Position numbers and translations under genes: made by a program. A stretch of DNA of 38,141 nucleotides from Clostridia bacterium. Lineage in GTDB: Bacteria > Bacillota > Clostridia > Oscillospirales > CAG-272. How positions within the stretch are numbered: the first letter of the stretch is position 1; every line of letters begins with the position of its first letter. The notes under the pieces were generated by a model. The model was given only the letters and a program-made list of their open reading frames with translations. It had not been told where the DNA came from and searched no databases. The stretch spans positions 1-38,141 of the forward strand of contig JAFYOX010000105.1 in NCBI GenBank assembly GCA_017547755.1, in the 5' to 3' direction. Positions 16,809 through 25,341 of the stretch are shown here, one piece after another.

Positions 16809-17627
16809 ATGATAAAAAGAAGTAAACGCTTTTCGCGTCTCATGATGCTGGCTCTGGTACCGCTGATGCTGTACCAGACCACATCCTGCGGCGCCAACGA
16901 AACAAACGAAGAAAATACTGCGGACGATCAGACCAAGGAAGCGATCGTGATCACTCCGGCGACGCCGGGGATCGGGATCGGCCGTGTGATGCCGGTCGCC
17001 GAAGAACCGAACGGGATCACCGTCTGCATCGACCCCGGCCACGGTTTCATGGACGGCGGTACGGGCGACGGCGTTCTTCCAGACGGGCTTCTGGAGAAGG
17101 ACATTACGATGGCCATTGCCCGGAAACTCAGCGAAGATCTTACAATGCTCGGCTACACAACGATCATTACGCATGACGGCGTCAATCCGCCGCCGGACGC
17201 TGTGTACGACTCGATTTTCAATGCCTACGAACGGGCGGCGTATGCAAACAGCATCACGATGGACTATTTTGTCTCGATTCACGTGAATTCGAGTCAGAAT
17301 ACGTCGGCGGAAGGCTCACGGATCTATTATTACGACAGTTCCAACAAAACCAAGAAAATCGGTGGTGATGTTGCAGAACAGCTGGTGAAGGCAATTGAAA
17401 AAAATCTGCCCGATGATCCGGATCCGATGCTCTATGACCAGTCGCTCGATCCGTACAACGCATTTATTCTGTGCAATCAGGTAAACTATCCGTCCTCTCT
17501 GGTAGAGGTCGGGTTCTGTACCAATCCGAATGATGCGAAAAAAATGGTCAATGATGCCTGGCAGGAAAAATTTGCACAGTCCCTTGCCGACGGAATTGAC
17601 GCGTACTTTACGGAGTATGCGGAATAG
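16809..17627 (+). CDS. N-acetylmuramoyl-L-alanine amidase lipoprotein (Amidase_3)
   Basis: 272-residue zinc amidase that cleaves the bond between MurNAc and the stem peptide of peptidoglycan. It has an N-terminal signal with lipobox TTSC (Cys27), an acidic spacer, and then the Amidase_3 domain with all expected ligands: His78 in DPGHG, Glu96 in LLEKD, His158 in SIHVNS and the catalytic Glu233 in VEVGF. It is membrane-anchored outside the cell and has no obvious cell-wall binding repeats. The gene sits between the CapA-like lipoprotein and an AEC transporter, all co-directional. The cellular role (cell separation, cortex turnover or remodelling) cannot be read from sequence. Confidence 0.93.
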   Translation: MIKRSKRFSRLMMLALVPLMLYQTTSCGANETNEENTADDQTKEAIVITPATPGIGIGRVMPVAEEPNGITVCIDPGHGFMDGGTGDGVLPDGLLEKDITMAIARKLSEDLTMLGYTTIITHDGVNPPPDAVYDSIFNAYERAAYANSITMDYFVSIHVNSSQNTSAEGSRIYYYDSSNKTKKIGGDVAEQLVKAIEKNLPDDPDPMLYDQSLDPYNAFILCNQVNYPSSLVEVGFCTNPNDAKKMVNDAWQEKFAQSLADGIDAYFTEYAE

Positions 17628-17648
17628 AAAGGAAGCGACCTACATACC

Positions 17649-18608
17649 ATGCTGTCGAATCTGTCCTACAGTATCAACGCGGTTCTGCCGATCTTTCTCC
17701 TTGTAGTGGTCGGCGCCTTTCTGAACAAATGGAACAAGGTGGACGCATCGTTCACCGAAATCGCGGACTGGCTGGTATTCAAAGTCGGCCTGCCGATCAT
17801 GCTGTTTCTGGAAGTTGCCAAAAGCCGGATTTCCGACGGCCTTGATCTGCGGCTGATTGTATATCTTGTGATTTCCGTCACCGGCTGTTTTCTGCTGGTG
17901 TCGGTCCTCACCGCGCTCCTGATGCGCGACCGCACCAAACGCGGCGCGTTTGTCCAGGGGATGTGCCGGTCGAATTTTGCGATTCTCGGCGTACCGCTGG
18001 CGGAAAATATGTTCGGAGCCGAAGGAACGCAGACGATCGCGATCGTCATGCCGTTCGTTATTCTGATGTTCAATACCTATTCGGTGATCCTGCTGTCGGT
18101 CTTTTCGAACAGTTCCGCGCATAAGTTAGACAAAAAAGCGGTGCGCGGCATTCTGAAGAATATTGCAACCAACCCGCTGATTCTCGGCGTTCTGCTCGGG
18201 GTTCCGTTCATGCTTTTCGAGATCTCTCTCGGAACCGCACTGAACAAAACCCTGCAGTACCTTTCGAATCTGACTACTCCGCTGGCACTCATCAGCCTTG
18301 GAGCGAATTTCCGTCTGGAAAGCCTGCGCGGACGTCTCGGCTACGCGGTGACGGCTTCGGCAGGAAAGACCATCCTGCTTCCTCTGCTGACCGTTACGGC
18401 GGCGGCAATGATCGGACTGCGCGGCCCTTCGCTCGGCGTTGTCCTGATCTGTTTCGGTGCACCGACGGCGGTATCCAGTTATATCATGTCGAAAAAAATG
18501 GCGAACGACCATGAACTTTCGGCACAGATTCTGCTTCTGACCACGATGATGTGCATCGTGACCATCTTTATCGGAATCTTTATTCTGAAGACACTTGGTT
18601 TAATTTGA
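17649..18608 (+). CDS. AEC (auxin efflux carrier) family transporter
   Basis: 319-residue polytopic membrane protein with about ten helices, PIFLLVVVGAFLNKW at the start and the family's GLPIMLF, SNFAILGVPLAE and FGAPTAVSSYIM segments. Family members transport organic acids such as malate, or amino acid derivatives; the substrate here is unknown. It starts 21 bp after the amidase gene and ends before a strong hairpin terminator, making it the last gene of this block. Confidence 0.9.
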   Translation: MLSNLSYSINAVLPIFLLVVVGAFLNKWNKVDASFTEIADWLVFKVGLPIMLFLEVAKSRISDGLDLRLIVYLVISVTGCFLLVSVLTALLMRDRTKRGAFVQGMCRSNFAILGVPLAENMFGAEGTQTIAIVMPFVILMFNTYSVILLSVFSNSSAHKLDKKAVRGILKNIATNPLILGVLLGVPFMLFEISLGTALNKTLQYLSNLTTPLALISLGANFRLESLRGRLGYAVTASAGKTILLPLLTVTAAAMIGLRGPSLGVVLICFGAPTAVSSYIMSKKMANDHELSAQILLLTTMMCIVTIFIGIFILKTLGLI

Positions 18609-18647
18609 ACGAAATTTCCCGGGAAAACGATTGAACCGGAAAACAAG

Positions 18648-18677
18648 AAAAACGTGGAGCAATGTCCACGTTTTTTT
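18648..18677. terminator. Bidirectional intrinsic terminator
   Basis: A perfect 11-bp stem, AAAAACGTGGA with TCCACGTTTTT around a GCAATG loop, is followed by more T on the plus strand. It also gives a T-tail on the minus strand. It separates the convergent AEC transporter and P-type ATPase genes. Confidence 0.9.
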
Positions 18678-18679
18678 AT

Positions 18680-21442
18680 TTATCTGCCGGATACATCTGC
18701 AATTCTGCACAGACACTTCCGTATCGTATCCGCCGGAACCACCGTGAACGCAAAGACCGCGCACACCAGAAGCTCATGTCCGTCCAGCGGAACACAGCGG
18801 AATACCCCGCCGCCGAAATAAATAATCAGCAGCTGTACCACAGCGACCACCGGCATGATCAGCATGAACGCGGCATTCTTCCGGATGTTCGCCAGAGGAT
18901 TGATCCGCTCCGTGCGGGTACACAGCGCAATTCCGATCCCCATGAAGATGAACAGGGCAAAGAACCGCGTGAGATGATACTCCATCGATCCGCCGAAGAG
19001 ATGGCGCACCGACGGCGAAACCAGAAAAAATGTCGACAGGACGACAGCATATCCGCCGGTCAGAAGGATCTGCCGGACCATCGCCCGGTTCAGAATGGGT
19101 TCCTCCCGCTTTACGGCAGGACGCTTCATGTATTCTTCCAGTGCGGGTTCTCCGGCGAACGCCAGCGAACCGAGCGTATCCATGATGATGTTGACCCACA
19201 GCATCTGGATCACCGTGACAGGGCTTTCGATCCCGAAGATCGGACCGAGAACGGAAACGCCGACCGCTGACAGATTCATCGTCAGCTGGAAGGTGATGAA
19301 TTTCCGGATGCTTTCGAAAATCGTCCGTCCGAACAGAACCGCCCGGGTGATCGAAACAAAATTATCGTCCGTGATCACGATGTCGCCGGCTTCTCGGGCA
19401 ACATCGGTGCCGCTTCCCATGGCAAATCCGACATCCGCCGCCTTGATCGCCGGCGCATCGTTGATGCCGTCGCCGGTCATGCCGGTCACGTGTCCGGCTG
19501 CCTTGGCGATCCGTACGAGACGGCTTTTGTCGGTCGGCGTTACTCTGGCGATCACACCGATGCAGGGCAGAAGCTCCGTCAGTTCCGCATCCGTCAGCTC
19601 CTTCAGCGACTGCCCGTCGATCACAACGGACGCACGATCACTGACATACCGGGAAATTCCGTAGGATTTATCGAAGATCCGATAATTTTCCGGGAGAATC
19701 CCGCATTCCGCGGCAATTCCGGCGGCAGTACGATCATTGTCCCCGGTCAGCATGACCACTTTGATCCCCGCACTGCGGCATTCCGCCACAGCAGGAAGAA
19801 CTTCTTTCCGTACCTCGTCCCGGATGATGAAAAGCGCGGTGAAGGTCAGCGGAACGGCATGGGAAAAACCGCCTGTGCGGAAACTGTCCCAGAATTCTTC
19901 TTTTCCTTCCGCCTGAAGAAGGATCCGGCAGGACTGCCCGGCATAGTTCCGGATTTTTTCGGCGATCCGGTTTCTCCACTCGTCATCGGCAGGAGAGATC
20001 CTGCCGTCGGAGGAAACCCGGGACGTGCAGTAGGGAAGGATGTATTCCGCCGCACCGCGGATGTATATTTTCCCGTTGTATTTTGCGGCGGCATATTTCC
20101 GGTCGGAATCAAACGGGATCCGGTCGGGATCCGGCAGTTCTGTCCGGCGGCTGTTCAGTCCGAGAAAGGTGTGGATAGCACGTTCCGTCGGATTGAAGAC
20201 TGAAGAACAGGAAAGCGCGCCTTCTCGGAGCCGCCGTACCGTTTCCTGCGGAAGCGAGGCACAGGAAGAAAATCCGCCGTCCCCGGTGACGATTTCCGAA
20301 ACGGTGAGCTTTCCGGTGGTCAGCGTCCCGGTTTTGTCCGTAAAGAGGATATCCACGCTTCCTGCAGTCTCGATCCCCACCAGCCGCCGGACAAGAACGC
20401 CGGATCTCAGCATTTTCTTCATATTGGACGACAGAACGACTGTGATCATCATCGGCAGCCCTTCCGGAACGGCGACCACCACGACGGAGATCGCCATGGT
20501 CAGTGCCTGTACCAGTTCGGCGGCGGCGAACCGGAGATCCCGCAGACGTTCCAGCGCAATGGCAGGACTCTGTCCGGCATCAAACCAGAACGCATCCGCA
20601 AGGTGGACTGCCGCAACGATTCCCGCGGAAATATAGCCGATTTTCGAAATGGTCTGTGCCAATCCGGAAAGCCGGGTTTTCAGCGGACTGATCTCTCCGC
20701 CGTCCGACAGTTCGGTGGCAATGGCACCGTATACGGTATTGTCGCCGACCGCCGTGACCAGCATCACGCCGTTTCCGGCGGAAACATGACTCCCGCGGAA
20801 GACCGCGCAGCCGTTTCCGGTCTTCATGGGGATTTCCGGGATCCCCTGATGGTGGAGAAGCGCAAGGATCCCGTCGTCCGCCCATTTTTTGACTTCGCGG
20901 CTTTCCCCGGTCAGCGGCGATTCGTCACAGGAGATCGTTCCGCGCAGAAGGATCCCATCCGCCGGGATCATATCCCCGGGATACAGCGAAACAATGTCGT
21001 ATTTCACGATCTCCGAGATCCTGCGCTCTTCCTGGATTCCGCCGCGCAGGACGTGACAGACGGTATCCCCGAGCGCGGAATACAGCTTTTCGAATGCCGA
21101 ACCGGAGGAATGTTCCGAAAGCGTCGTCACAAAGGCGGAAATAAAAACCGTGAGAGCGATCCCCGCCGATTCCGCCCAGTTCCGGTCGGAAAACATGAAC
21201 GCCGTATTGATCACCAGCGCGCAGATGAGGATCTTGATGATCGGATCGTTCAGATTCCGCAGAAACTGCCGGAAAAATCCGTCCTGTTTTTTGACCGACA
21301 GAAGATTTTTGCCGTACAGTTTTTGGGATTTTTCCGCTTCCTCTGCGGTCAGACCGCAGGAAGGGGACGGAATTTTCAGGACATTGTCCGTTTTGTCCCT
21401 GCGTGCGTTTCTTCCGGATGCATATTTTATCGTTTCGTTCAT
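18680..21442 (-). CDS. Calcium-type P-type ATPase (P2, PMCA-like)
   Basis: 920-residue cation pump. It has an N-terminal cation-ATPase domain, an actuator loop with TGES (178-181), PEGLP in M4 (326-330), the phosphorylated Asp369 in DKTGTLT, MLTGDN (564-569), and the hinge TGDGINDAP (656-664). The M6 motif NIIMDTLGSLAFA (751-763) matches plasma-membrane-type Ca2+ ATPases, so Ca2+ export is the likely function. I chose the ATG at 21440-21442: the earlier in-frame ATG at 21508 lies inside the pepD terminator hairpin. A TATAAT-like box at 21479-21484 without a convincing -35 may drive it. No metal regulator is adjacent. Confidence 0.92.
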   Translation of the reverse strand: MNETIKYASGRNARRDKTDNVLKIPSPSCGLTAEEAEKSQKLYGKNLLSVKKQDGFFRQFLRNLNDPIIKILICALVINTAFMFSDRNWAESAGIALTVFISAFVTTLSEHSSGSAFEKLYSALGDTVCHVLRGGIQEERRISEIVKYDIVSLYPGDMIPADGILLRGTISCDESPLTGESREVKKWADDGILALLHHQGIPEIPMKTGNGCAVFRGSHVSAGNGVMLVTAVGDNTVYGAIATELSDGGEISPLKTRLSGLAQTISKIGYISAGIVAAVHLADAFWFDAGQSPAIALERLRDLRFAAAELVQALTMAISVVVVAVPEGLPMMITVVLSSNMKKMLRSGVLVRRLVGIETAGSVDILFTDKTGTLTTGKLTVSEIVTGDGGFSSCASLPQETVRRLREGALSCSSVFNPTERAIHTFLGLNSRRTELPDPDRIPFDSDRKYAAAKYNGKIYIRGAAEYILPYCTSRVSSDGRISPADDEWRNRIAEKIRNYAGQSCRILLQAEGKEEFWDSFRTGGFSHAVPLTFTALFIIRDEVRKEVLPAVAECRSAGIKVVMLTGDNDRTAAGIAAECGILPENYRIFDKSYGISRYVSDRASVVIDGQSLKELTDAELTELLPCIGVIARVTPTDKSRLVRIAKAAGHVTGMTGDGINDAPAIKAADVGFAMGSGTDVAREAGDIVITDDNFVSITRAVLFGRTIFESIRKFITFQLTMNLSAVGVSVLGPIFGIESPVTVIQMLWVNIIMDTLGSLAFAGEPALEEYMKRPAVKREEPILNRAMVRQILLTGGYAVVLSTFFLVSPSVRHLFGGSMEYHLTRFFALFIFMGIGIALCTRTERINPLANIRKNAAFMLIMPVVAVVQLLIIYFGGGVFRCVPLDGHELLVCAVFAFTVVPADTIRKCLCRIADVSGR

Positions 21443-21497
21443 TTCTGTCCTACACCTTCCGAATGATAAATCTGCTCCATTATATTCGTCACGGCAT

Positions 21498-21536
21498 AAA
21501 AAAAGCACCCGACCTGCCGATTTCCGGCAAGTCGGG
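21498..21536 (-). terminator. Intrinsic terminator after pepD
   Basis: On the minus strand a stem of CCCGAC and TGCCG paired to their complements (one mismatch, loop of 5) is followed by seven T residues. It lies just after the pepD stop at 21552. Confidence 0.88.
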
Positions 21537-21551
21537 CAGAGAAGGGATCGA

Positions 21552-22988
21552 TCAGGCGTTTTTCAGCATTTCGCAGACAAGCTTCCAGACGCGCGCCATC
21601 GAGGAAACGGACAGGCTTTCGTCGGGGGAATGCAGATCGCGGATATCCGGCGCGATGGAAATCATATCCATGTCCGGTACCTTGTGCTTGAGCAGGCCGC
21701 ATTCCAGACCGGCATGGATCCCGAGGATCCGCGCTTCCTTGCCGTACAGATCACGGTAGGTGTCAAGGAACAGCTTTTGCAGAGGAGAACCGACGGTGAA
21801 ATCCCAGCCCGGGTAGCGGTTGATGTGTTCATACGTACCGCCGACCAGCTTTGCGGCGCATTCCACACGATGCTCCATGTCGTCGATCTTCGATTCCACG
21901 GACGAACGGGAGAGCACGACGATCTCATATGCGTTATCCGCCGGACGGATGACGCCGAGGTTGGAGGACGTTTCGACCAGTCCCGGGATCTGACGGCTCA
22001 TCGCGTGTACGCCGTTGGGAAGGAGGCGCAGAAGTGCCGTGAGTTTTCCGGACGCGTCGGCGGTAAGAAAATCTCCGGAAGACGCCGGTTCCAGCGTTAC
22101 ATGGAAATTCACGTCGTCCGTCGTCAGTTCGGCACGGATCTTCGCTTCTTCCGCACGGACAGCCGCTTCAAATGCCGCAGGATCCGCGATCGCAAGATCG
22201 GCAGAGCATTCCCGCGGAATTGCATTGTCACGGCTGCCGCCGACCACATTAGCAAGACGGACATCGCAGACCTTCTGTGCGGTATACAGCAGACGTGCAA
22301 ACGCCGCAATCGCACCCGTACGTCCGAGATGGATGTCTTCGCCGGAATGACCGCCGAACAGACCGCCGACCGTCAGCGTGCATACGGTGTAATTTTTCGG
22401 TGCCGGAGCGGTTTCGATCGGGAAATAAACGTGGGAACGGACGCCGCCGGCGCAGGAAACGATCGCTTCGCCTTCGGTTGCGGAGTCAAGATTCAGCATC
22501 CGGCGGGCTCTGAGCACGGACGGATCAAATGCACGCATCCCGGTCAGACCGGTTTCTTCATCGGTGGTAAAGAGGCATTCCAGCTCCGGACGGGGAAGTT
22601 CGGGACTGTCGAGAATCGCCAGCATGACGGCAACGGCAACGCCGTCGTCCGCACCGAGCGTGGTTCCGTCCGCATGGAGACGGTCGCCGTCGAGCAGAAG
22701 ACGGATCGGATCGGTCAGAAAATCGTGCTGCGTTGCCCGGTTGGCTTCGCAGACCATATCGAGATGCCCCTGGATCATGATCGGCGCACGGTTTTCATAG
22801 CCGGGAGATGCTTTTGCGCGGACAAAGACGTTGTTCGCTTCGTCCAGATGCGCCTCGTGACCGAGCGCGGTGACGGTGTCGTATACATATTTTGCGACCG
22901 CCGCTTCGTTTCCGGAACCGCGCGGAATGTTGGATATATTTTTGAAATAGGAAAATACCTTTTTGGGTTCAAGCTGATTGTAATCCAT
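21552..22988 (-). CDS. pepD: Aminoacyl-histidine dipeptidase (peptidase D, M20 family)
   Basis: 478-residue zinc dipeptidase that hydrolyses Xaa-His dipeptides such as carnosine. Metal and catalytic residues are visible: GHLDMVCE (His75, Asp77), TTLGADDG (Asp115), and the DEETG segment with Glu144 and Glu145; the C-terminal catalytic domain resumes near HAGLECGLL. The ATG at 22986-22988 has GGAGG 5 nt upstream. It has its own consensus promoter, divergent from ispD, and ends at an intrinsic terminator, so it is a single-gene unit. Confidence 0.94.
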   Translation of the reverse strand: MDYNQLEPKKVFSYFKNISNIPRGSGNEAAVAKYVYDTVTALGHEAHLDEANNVFVRAKASPGYENRAPIMIQGHLDMVCEANRATQHDFLTDPIRLLLDGDRLHADGTTLGADDGVAVAVMLAILDSPELPRPELECLFTTDEETGLTGMRAFDPSVLRARRMLNLDSATEGEAIVSCAGGVRSHVYFPIETAPAPKNYTVCTLTVGGLFGGHSGEDIHLGRTGAIAAFARLLYTAQKVCDVRLANVVGGSRDNAIPRECSADLAIADPAAFEAAVRAEEAKIRAELTTDDVNFHVTLEPASSGDFLTADASGKLTALLRLLPNGVHAMSRQIPGLVETSSNLGVIRPADNAYEIVVLSRSSVESKIDDMEHRVECAAKLVGGTYEHINRYPGWDFTVGSPLQKLFLDTYRDLYGKEARILGIHAGLECGLLKHKVPDMDMISIAPDIRDLHSPDESLSVSSMARVWKLVCEMLKNA

Positions 22989-23010
22989 AAAAACCTCCGT
23001 TTTTTTCTTT

Positions 23011-23039
23011 ATTATAGCATACGGGATCCCGAAAATCAA
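23011..23039 (-). promoter_or_regulatory. Promoter of pepD
   Basis: TTGATT (23034-23039) and TATAAT (23011-23016) are separated by 17 nt on the minus strand. The spacer contains the 10-bp palindrome CGGGATCCCG (23022-23031), which may be chance. Confidence 0.75.
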
Positions 23040-23094
23040 TGCCATGCAAAAGATCAAATTTTTACAATAAATTATATAAAACCGGCGGAATTTG

Positions 23095-23103
23095 TGGTAT
23101 AAT
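23095..23103 (+). promoter_or_regulatory. Extended -10 promoter of ispD-ispF
   Basis: TGG followed by TATAAT is an extended -10 element, 38 bp before the ispD start codon. No good -35 box is visible. Confidence 0.6.
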
Positions 23104-23140
23104 AAAGGACAAAGAGAAACACGTAAAAAATGAGGTACCT

Positions 23141-23899
23141 ATGGGAAAACTGTCTTCACTGATCCGTGCCGCCGGCGGAAAAAAACGCTTCAATTCCGCA
23201 GTCATTCTTGCAGCCGGAAACGGTACACGAATGAACGATGACCGTGCCAAGCAGTTCATCGAAATCCGCGGACTTCCTGTCCTTGTACGGAGCGCGATGG
23301 CGTTTGAACAGTCGCCGGAAATTCACGAAATTGTTGTGGTAACGCGTGCGGCGGACATCGAAGGCTGTACGAAAATTCTCCGCGATCACGGAATTACCAA
23401 GCTCACCAAAGTGATCGCCGGCGGTTCGACCCGCCAGGAATCCGCAAAGCTCGGGTTCGACGCCGTCAATCCGGCGTGTGATTATGTTGCGATCCACGAT
23501 GCCGCGCGCTGTCTTGTGACCCCGGACAACATCGAAGCGGTGATGGAGACCGCGTATGTCAGCGGTTCCGCAGCCTGCGCAGCCCGTGTGGTGGATACCA
23601 TCAAGAAAACCAACGGAGCAAACACCATTACCGAAACGATCGACCGCGAAAATACATGGCTTGTCCAGACGCCGCAGGTGTTCATGGCGGATATGTACCG
23701 TGCCGCCGCGTATATGGCGGTCAAGGATCATGTCATCGCAACCGACGACTGTATGCTCTGCGAACGCCTCGGTTTTCAGGTAAAACTGGTCGATACCGGA
23801 CGATTCAATATCAAAGTTACGTATCCGGAAGATATTACAATGGCGGAAATGATCCTTGCGATCCGCGAAAAAAACACAGAAGGGAAGAATGATCTATGA
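23141..23899 (+). CDS. ispD: 2-C-methyl-D-erythritol 4-phosphate cytidylyltransferase
   Basis: 252-residue enzyme of the MEP isoprenoid pathway that converts MEP and CTP to CDP-ME. The CTP-binding signature LAAGNGTRM with the downstream Lys of AKQF is at residues 23-39, and YVAIHDAARCLV and the VQTPQVF segment are conserved. It is about 17 residues longer at the N-terminus than minimal family members. The ATG at 23141 has GAGGT upstream. It overlaps ispF by 4 bp (ATGA), the expected pathway pairing. Confidence 0.96.
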   Translation: MGKLSSLIRAAGGKKRFNSAVILAAGNGTRMNDDRAKQFIEIRGLPVLVRSAMAFEQSPEIHEIVVVTRAADIEGCTKILRDHGITKLTKVIAGGSTRQESAKLGFDAVNPACDYVAIHDAARCLVTPDNIEAVMETAYVSGSAACAARVVDTIKKTNGANTITETIDRENTWLVQTPQVFMADMYRAAAYMAVKDHVIATDDCMLCERLGFQVKLVDTGRFNIKVTYPEDITMAEMILAIREKNTEGKNDL

Positions 23900-24366
23900 G
23901 AATCGGACACGGTTACGACGCCCACCGCTTCTGTCCGGATAAACCGCTGGTTCTCGGCGGTGTGACGGTAGCATCGGAGGAAGGACTTCTCGCGCATTCC
24001 GACGGCGACGTTCTTCTTCATGCGCTGATGGACGCTCTGCTCGGCGCGGCCGGCGAACGCGATATCGGATATCAGTTCCCGCCGAGCGACAATACTTACA
24101 AGAACATCGACAGCCGCATCCTTCTGCGGGAAGTTGCGGCGATCCTCGAACGGAAGGGGCTGACGGTGGAATATGCCGACATGACCATCGTTGCGCAGAA
24201 ACCGAAGATCTCGCCGTACATCGAAGATATCCGCACATCCGTCGCGGAGGTCCTGGATATCCCGCGCGACCGCGTCAATGTCAAGGCGACGACCGAAGAA
24301 AAAATGGGATTCACCGGCCGCGGCGAAGGCATTTCCGCGCACGCAGTATGCCTCCTTGCCGAATAA
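23896..24366 (+). CDS. ispF: 2-C-methyl-D-erythritol 2,4-cyclodiphosphate synthase
   Basis: 156-residue MEP-pathway enzyme forming the cyclodiphosphate from CDP-ME 2-phosphate. The zinc ligands Asp8, His10 (GHGYDAHRF) and His42 are present, as are LLAHSDGDV and the TTEEKMGFTGRGEG substrate segment. The length is normal. It is translationally coupled to ispD through an ATGA overlap. A structured spacer follows. Confidence 0.97.
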   Translation: MRIGHGYDAHRFCPDKPLVLGGVTVASEEGLLAHSDGDVLLHALMDALLGAAGERDIGYQFPPSDNTYKNIDSRILLREVAAILERKGLTVEYADMTIVAQKPKISPYIEDIRTSVAEVLDIPRDRVNVKATTEEKMGFTGRGEGISAHAVCLLAE

Positions 24367-24408
24367 AACCGGAAAATCCGCACAATCACATACAATTGTC
24401 CGAGGATA

Positions 24409-24588
24409 CGGGGGATTTTTGCAGATCCCCCGTGAATCCCCGTTCTATCAAACGGCCGGAAACCGTTCCGATTTCCGACGTCCTTTCATTAAAACTTCCG
24501 CGGTCAGGTCTCCGGCCGGAACACAGATTCAGACGGGATCCCCGTCACATACAGTGTATGACGCCGGACCGTTTCCGGTGACCGGAAA
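24409..24588 (+). other. Run of hairpins in the ispF-rpe spacer
   Basis: The 264-bp spacer has no credible gene but contains several perfect short inverted repeats: CGGGGGAT/ATCCCCCG (24409-24432, loop of 8), GACGGG/CCCGTC (24532-24546), CATACA/TGTATG (24548-24560) and TTTCCGG/CCGGAAA (24572-24588). None has a U-tract, so ordinary termination is not supported. They could be an mRNA leader structure for rpe, or degenerate intergenic repeats. Confidence 0.45.
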
Positions 24589-24630
24589 TCTGACGCGATC
24601 ATCATTCTGACGAACAGGCAGGTATTTCTT

Positions 24631-25308
24631 ATGAAAATGAAAATTGCTCCTTCGCTTCTGGCTGCCGACTTCCTGCATCTGGAAGACGAACTCCGCCGCG
24701 CCGAACAGTCCGGCGCCGATATGCTCCACTGCGACGTCATGGACGGCGTATATGTTCCCAACATCAGCTTCGGTTTCGATATCATCCGCCAGATCCACGC
24801 CGTTACCGATCTTCCGCTCGACGTACATATGATGACCGTACGTGCCTGCGACTACATCGATACGCTGAAGAAGGCGGGCGCATCGTCCATCACGCTCCAT
24901 TCCGATACGCTGGAACGCGAAGAAATGATCGAAACGCTCAAGTACATCAAGTCCCTCGGCATGAACGCGGCAGTTTCCCTGAAGCCGAAGTATCCGGCGG
25001 AAGATGTTTTCCCGTTTGTGCCCTATATTGACATGGTTCTCGTCATGACGGTCGAACCCGGTTTCGGCGGACAGAAGTTCATGGCGGACATGATGCCGAA
25101 GGTGCGTGAGATCCGCGATTATCTCGATATCCACAAGCCGGAATGCGAAATTCAGGTGGACGGCGGCGTTGCACCCGCGACCATCGCGGAATGCACCAAG
25201 GCCGGTGCGAATGTCTTTGTCGTCGGTACCGCCGCATTCAAGGCGGACGACATGAGCGAAGCTGTCGGCAGTCTCGTACGGATCGCCGAAGAAGCTGCGG
25301 CTGAATAA
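24631..25308 (+). CDS. rpe: Ribulose-phosphate 3-epimerase
   Basis: 225-residue TIM-barrel enzyme that interconverts ribulose 5-phosphate and xylulose 5-phosphate in the pentose phosphate pathway. Catalytic and metal residues are in place: APSLLAADF at the N-terminus, His33 and Asp35 in LHCDVMDG, His66 in DVHMM, the TVEPGFGGQKF loop, and the Asp of VDGGV. The ATG at 24631 has AGGT about 8 nt upstream. mgtE follows after 33 bp. Confidence 0.97.
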   Translation: MKMKIAPSLLAADFLHLEDELRRAEQSGADMLHCDVMDGVYVPNISFGFDIIRQIHAVTDLPLDVHMMTVRACDYIDTLKKAGASSITLHSDTLEREEMIETLKYIKSLGMNAAVSLKPKYPAEDVFPFVPYIDMVLVMTVEPGFGGQKFMADMMPKVREIRDYLDIHKPECEIQVDGGVAPATIAECTKAGANVFVVGTAAFKADDMSEAVGSLVRIAEEAAAE

Positions 25309-25341
25309 TTCCGCGAAATATGAATCAAGGAGGAGCGGCAT

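Noticed and set aside
21150-23102. A 650-codon open frame on the plus strand opposite the ATPase start and pepD
   Set aside because: It spans a terminator and two real genes on the other strand and has no recognisable domain.
25309-25341. An Mg2+-sensing riboswitch (M-box) ahead of mgtE
   Set aside because: Only 33 bp separate rpe from mgtE, too short for the element.
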